Of a stretch of DNA of 64,000 nt, positions 59,728 through 64,000 are shown piece after piece (position 1 is the first letter of the stretch; each line of letters begins with the position of its first letter). The stretch covers positions 2,976,001 to 3,040,000 of the forward strand of contig JANCIK010000010.1 of assembly GCA_028532985.1 (NCBI GenBank), read 5' to 3'. The stretch comes from Stropharia rugosoannulata (Eukaryota; Basidiomycota; Agaricomycetes; Agaricales; Strophariaceae). The translations under genes and the position numbers were made by a program. The notes under the pieces are model-generated. The model was not told the DNA's origin. It worked only from the letters and a program-made list of their open reading frames with translations, and did not search any database.

Positions 59728-61519
59728 TTAAGTGTACTTTCTGCTGGCAAGCCCTTTGCCTCCTGAGAAAGCAGTATGAGAAAAATCACGTCCCAGGTCA
59801 CAGTGTAAACATACCAGCATCTCCACCGAGTTGGCTGAGTTTGGCGGTTCTGGCATATGACAAATAGTGGATGTGGGACGCAGAGTCATAGGACGTTGCC
59901 ACGAGGGAAGACTGGTGGTTTGTCCCTCGAATGATGAGGTGCCATTAGACTGGGGACGCTCCCGAGAGTTAAGCATGGCGATGAAAGAGCCCACGTAAAC
60001 TGCAAGGCCGTTGTTTAAACGACGTTCCATACAGAGGATAAACAGAACATACATTGTGTTAGAAGGAACTCTAGCCCAAGAAAGATGAAAGTATTAGGTG
60101 AGAGGATGTACTGGCGAATTGAACCAAAGTGAGAAATTTGGGCCACTGTAGAACGGTGTCTGGATAGCCTACCGTAAACAAGGTTGCAAGAGAGCATGCA
60201 CTGGGTACATTAGGGTTGATGAATATATAATTGATGGAGAATATGGTCAAGTGTACTGACGTGCAGAGGAGTCCGGAGCTGAGTGTAAATTGAATTACAG
60301 TAGAAATCCGCATATTGAATCTAAGTTCCATAACGGTGAGATGAAGTTATGGTCTGCTAATAAGATGATCATACCCTGTTATGCTGCCTTTGCTCTTGCT
60401 TAAATAGTAACACATGGCGGCTGTAATGAGAAAATCGGTGGCCGTCTGGCTCGCTAGAGCAGTATTGATTGCCCACTATATATAAAGCATTAATAGCAAT
60501 AAAATCAGAAGAGTAGATTAACGTACTGCCACTGATTGCAGATCGGGATATGTACCAATGGTGTACCTGGAGTAAGGTGTGCCACAATCAGCCACTACAA
60601 TACTGTGATTTGGGGCAAACGAAGTACGAACACCTTGTACGCAAGGATTACTCCAACACCTATGTCAGATACGAAGTCAATTATAGATTAGCCACCTTCT
60701 AAGATGACGGCGCCTACCGAAGCCAGCAATAAGTGTAATAGCTACGACATATCCCAGGTATCCCTGATGGTATCCGCCAACTGTATGTAAACGTCTTGTC
60801 AGATATTGCTCTGGTCAGGATTTTTCCTTAAAAATAGAGAACTGACGTAACCAGACACGCGAGGCGTACAGACTGGAGTGAGCGTTTGGAGTAGAGTAGG
60901 GTAAGTTGGTATCGCTAGTGACCGTACCATATCCAGCCACTCTCACCTGTGGACAAATAGAACGACGACGACGTTTACAACAACTTGGAGCTACGATCAT
61001 GGTTGGATTAGCAAGCATTCTGAGCAAACACAGTAAACCATGCACCTTTATTGACCATGTAATCTCGCCCAGTTTGCCAACATTCTGGAAGCCATGAACC
61101 ACGTATGTATAAACCGCCTCAACCACGAGTGCAAGATCGAAGGCATCGAGCGCCCTGCGTGGGCATGAGATATCGTATTAGGACCGTATTTAACAGTATA
61201 AGGTTCATACCATAGAATGGCAACCTTCAAAACCGTCAGCATCGATATTAATTAACTGTCATCAACGAGGATATTGGGGTTCTACTTACAGAGAATTTGT
61301 GTACCCGTGAGTCACTTTTAAAGCAATGATAGTACCATAACGCTTGAATAGTTGTGATTCCAAAGAGCCTTTGGTGCATACATAGTAAGCATAGACGCGG
61401 GGAGAAAGGAGTCGATCTCACATAGACGCGCACACTGCACCCAGAAGAATCGCACCCAAAGTGTTGTCCAGTGTCTGACCTGTCAGAGTTGAATCCGCAG
61501 ACGGTACGGCGGCGGCCAT
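59728..61519 (-). CDS. DUF6534-type multi-pass membrane protein
   Basis: Basidiomycete membrane-protein family (DUF6534). It starts at 61519 (MAAAVPSADSTLTGQTLDNT), then LGAILLGAVCASM joins LFGITTIQALWYYHCFK, the family's N-terminal signature, then VAILW and LDAFDLALVVEAVYTYVVHG with GEITWSIK. Later hydrophobic exons occur near 60.3 and 60.1 kb (VIQFTLSSGLLCTSVHLTIF). The ending NGLAVYVGSFIAMLNSRERP is the family's C-terminal hallmark. A Ser/Pro-rich tail follows; the exact stop near 59.73 kb depends on whether the last 50-nt intron is used. Six to eight short exons; some middle junctions near 60.5-60.9 kb were not closed. Function unknown; many paralogues occur per mushroom genome. Confidence 0.72.
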
Positions 61520-62007
61520 GGTCAACCGTAGTCAGTCGTAAGTAGAAAAGCGGCCAGGATCTCGGCAAGGAAGTGGGCGGGATACAGAAAGTAAAGGGAG
61601 GGGACGAAAGGAAGGGGGAGGAAATGGGGGACGGGAACGGAGAGCGAAATACCAGTTGTTCCCGTAACGATCGTGTATGTTACAAAGTGCCGGCGCTGTT
61701 GGGTTTTAGGGAACTGTGCGTATGATGGTCTGGGCTGACCACACGGAATCGTGTCCTAAATGGGATACCTATTGGCACCGCACGCCACTACCCCGGGCTT
61801 CTCGTCCACCTTGGTGGAGAACCTTGGGGAAAACAGATGTCAGAGCTGCTGAGGCCTTGAGGAAGAAAATATATAACTGAACCTGTCAGTGGCAGTGACG
61901 CAGTACAAGGGCAGACTATGTATACAAGAGTCGGGGGACGAGGGCCAGCGATGTTTCGGATGCCTCCATGAATCCGTTTATAATCACTTTGCAAATACAG
62001 TTTCGAA
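61520..62007. other. Intergenic region upstream of the DUF6534 gene
   Basis: About 490 bp, with a purine-rich stretch (GGGAGGAAATGGGGGAC-like) near 61.6 kb that is probably promoter sequence of the leftward gene. No coding support. Confidence 0.4.
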
Positions 62008-63300
62008 ATGATTATCTTCATGGCTCCAAGCGTGATCAGTGCACACCGAAGATTCGAAGAGGAGGCGGTGCTCGAAATGACACTAAAATCTGATAGTGAG
62101 TATTTTCATACCCCGGATTCACATGTACGACAGAGCAAAGAAGGCGGAGCAAGGTATTTAGAACTAGGAAGATGCTACAAGAGCTCCTACATCCCTTGAG
62201 AATTGTCAGTAGATTATCCTGTGCAGCGACTGGGTAAAAAGAATCCAATCATACCACCTAAAGGCTAATATCACATACTTCGCTGCTCGAAAATCAAACT
62301 GATACGTCTGAGCAGATTCTCATGCTTGCGCAGCGCACATTCGCGCCAAGATGCTATCAAATGCGATCAGTGGATGTTGTCAGTACATATTATTGTTCAC
62401 CTAGCGACACGCTGCGACACGGTCCCCGGGAAAAGCTTGTCAGCGTTCCCATCAGCTGAATCAGCGCCGGCAAAAGCGCTCTGTCGGAAGCGAACACCAT
62501 TTAAAGGCATACCTCAACCCACCGGCACCCAATATACCGATACTTAGTAACAATATCCACAGAACGAACGGCTTGGGGTTTGTACGCCTCTCACTGATAA
62601 TGAATAGACGACCTAGACGATAAATGACCAGCCCAGTTCATCATGATAGGGGGCCCGCGGGATAGATGGGAGGGACACAAGACGCGCCGGTCGGTTTTCG
62701 AAGGCCTGGAACCTGGGCTACATGTTGTCTGGATATACTTCTAACCTTTTCGACAAGCATGAGCAAGGTGATTGTGATGAAAAGAAAAGATCAACGGGAG
62801 GTCTGCGCAGTGATTATGATGCTGAGAGCGGCTGGCAAGGCTACGTATATCATGCGTAGGTCCTACCAACGTTGGCCCACAAACATAATCAGACACGCTT
62901 GTCCGAGCTGCGGCGAAGTGTAATGCAGGATAACTATACAAAGACTGAGTTTCCAGATATACAACGTACGAGCAACGAGGTTTCTGCAGTACAGGCGCAT
63001 GTTGAAAAGATGCTCGAATCCTGATATCATACAAGTCCATCAGTTTCTTGACACTCTTTTAGGTAGGAGATCCGTGAGCTGCGAACATGCTTCGAAGGCG
63101 TCACTGTCAGTCACTCTTGGAAAGTCGTCCTACCATCCTGGATGGACGGTGACAACGAACTTGACATCACGAGAAGTGATGCACTAATCATTGAGCAAAA
63201 AGCTAGCATTGTCGATATATTGGCGGTAGGAGACCATAAAAAGGTAGCAGATTGGACCATGCACGTCGGAGTGCAAGTTGAGTTAATCTGTTACTGATTT
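62008..63300 (+). CDS. Possible spliced gene of unknown function (structure uncertain)
   Basis: Several protein-like stretches can be linked by plausible short introns, but not closed into one model. An ATG at 62008 opens MIIFMAPSVISAHRRFEEEA and ends at a GTGAGT donor near 62096. From 62720 a frame reads MLSGYTSNLFDKHEQGDCDE onward to GWQGY, where a 48-nt intron (GTATAT to AATCAG) removes a stop and keeps phase into TRLSELRRSVMQDNYTK. A further intron would lead to EIRELRTCFEGVTVSHSWKV and then a long acidic/hydrophobic stretch (SDALIIEQKASIVDILAVGD) ending near 63297. No family recognised. It may be one gene, two fragments or a relic. Confidence 0.3.
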
Positions 63301-63556
63301 TGAGACTGAAAGACACTGCAAATGCTCAGCTGCAGTCTACGTGATGCTCGAATCTCTTCCGACGGTTGTCTGATTTTAATTTAGTTTGCTGGAAGCCACA
63401 GACCGCGAATAGGATATAATAGCAGCGTCCGAACAGACAAAATCTGCATGGGTCTAAGTACAACACTTCTGGGATTTTATTAGATTGGTAGACAGTGGAT
63501 ATTATATCGACACTTACTTCAACCCTACAACCTCCGTCATTGATCCCTCTCAACCT

Positions 63557-64000
63557 CTAACGCAGCTTGGTGAACAATTTTGGGCCGGCGCATTGCTGAA
63601 TGAATAATGTCAAATGATGAGGAGAATAAAGAGAATCAAGTGACGCTTACATCGACGCAGTGCATCATACTGTGATAAGAACAGGGATTAGTTTGTATTT
63701 TCTTTATTCCGGTGCATATAACTCACTGGACTGTTGTTCCGGACGCGGAATCGTATATCATTGTTTAGCAGAAAACAATTTTAAAAAATTGACACGGTTA
63801 CTTACAACTGTGCGCACAGAGTTAGTAGGATATTACGCAGAAGAAGAAAATTGCTCACAGTTCCTCTACACAGTCCTCACCCTTGAATCCTTCGCCTGCC
63901 TGGACCTTCTCTTGGCAGTGTTCAAAGTGCTTCGTCAGGGCGGCGCATTGGGCAGAGGCCTTGCATTCTTCGCGCAGAGTGGGATGGACCTAGGGTACCA
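63557..64000 (-). CDS. QCR6: QCR6, complex III hinge subunit (5' part cut by the window edge)
   Basis: Acidic 'hinge' protein of the cytochrome bc1 complex, in the mitochondrial inner membrane. Visible exons on the minus strand: 63989-63859, a 6-nt microexon 63807-63802, 63669-63651 and 63595-63557. They read HPTLREECKASAQCAALTKH, then FEHCQEKVQAGEGF and KGEDCVEEL, then CN from the microexon, then MMHCVD and QCAGPKLFTKLR. The cysteine pairs and the EDCVEEL...MHC...PKLF pattern are those of UQCRH/Qcr6. Without the microexon the frame breaks and the family length is two residues short. Exons upstream of the acceptor at about 63990 lie outside the window. Confidence 0.87.

Noticed and set aside
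1..64000. CRISPR array, rRNA or bacterial-type operon
   Set aside because: No regularly spaced repeats or rRNA signatures; the genes are intron-bearing eukaryotic genes.

Overview
The window is nuclear DNA of a filamentous basidiomycete, most likely an Agaricomycete. Evidence: genes are cut by many 45-60 nt introns with GT...AG ends and short CTAAC/CTGAC-like branch regions. The protein families are fungal and several are basidiomycete-typical (DUF6534-type membrane protein, TPR-CHAT protein, class-I-like hydrophobin, GMC alcohol oxidase, multi-TM expanded families). There is no operon logic; neighbours are mostly unrelated, so the joint reading is by location and orientation. Exon chains were assembled by eye. 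Those I closed arithmetically (whole-codon total length and continuous family motifs across every junction) are the most reliable.

Layout. 0-7.2 kb: NUP192 (+), inner-ring nucleoporin, 11 exons. 7.6-8.7 kb: SFT2 (-), Golgi transport membrane protein. 9.4-14.7 kb: a 1611-residue TPR-CHAT caspase-like protease (+), convergent with a small Cys/His-containing orphan (14.8-15.5 kb, -). 16.1-18.3 kb: secreted GMC oxidoreductase (-). 18.3-21.8 kb: gene-poor, with an 814-bp fold-back element. 21.8-22.6 kb: methionine sulfoxide reductase A (-). 22.6-24.8 kb: transposon debris (tyrosine-recombinase relic, CCCATAA-rich repeats, a decayed ORF). 24.8-28.2 kb: a 7-TM-like protein and an aldo/keto reductase (both -). 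28.5-34.3 kb: a very large SET3-type PHD+SET chromatin protein (-). 35.8-37.4 kb: an agaricomycete membrane protein (-). 37.4-40.8 kb: diverged repeats, including a small gene and its broken copy. 40.8-45 kb: a C2H2 transcription factor, a CFEM GPI-anchored protein and a hydrophobin-like secreted protein (all +).

45.4-52.8 kb: DIS3/RRP44, the exosome nuclease, flanked by two closely related membrane-protein paralogues in inverted orientation. 53.1-59.3 kb: a WRAP53/TCAB1-like WD40 protein and an importin-13-type karyopherin share a 145-bp divergent promoter. 59.7-61.5 kb: a DUF6534 membrane protein. 62-63.3 kb: a possible spliced gene with no recognised family. The right edge cuts QCR6 (complex III hinge protein), which appears to contain a 6-nt microexon.

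The candidates most worth following are the intact TPR-CHAT protease, the fold-back element with a 3-bp target duplication, the inverted paralogue pair around DIS3, the hydrophobin-like and CFEM secreted neighbours, and the QCR6 microexon. I found no tRNA, rRNA or CRISPR array.
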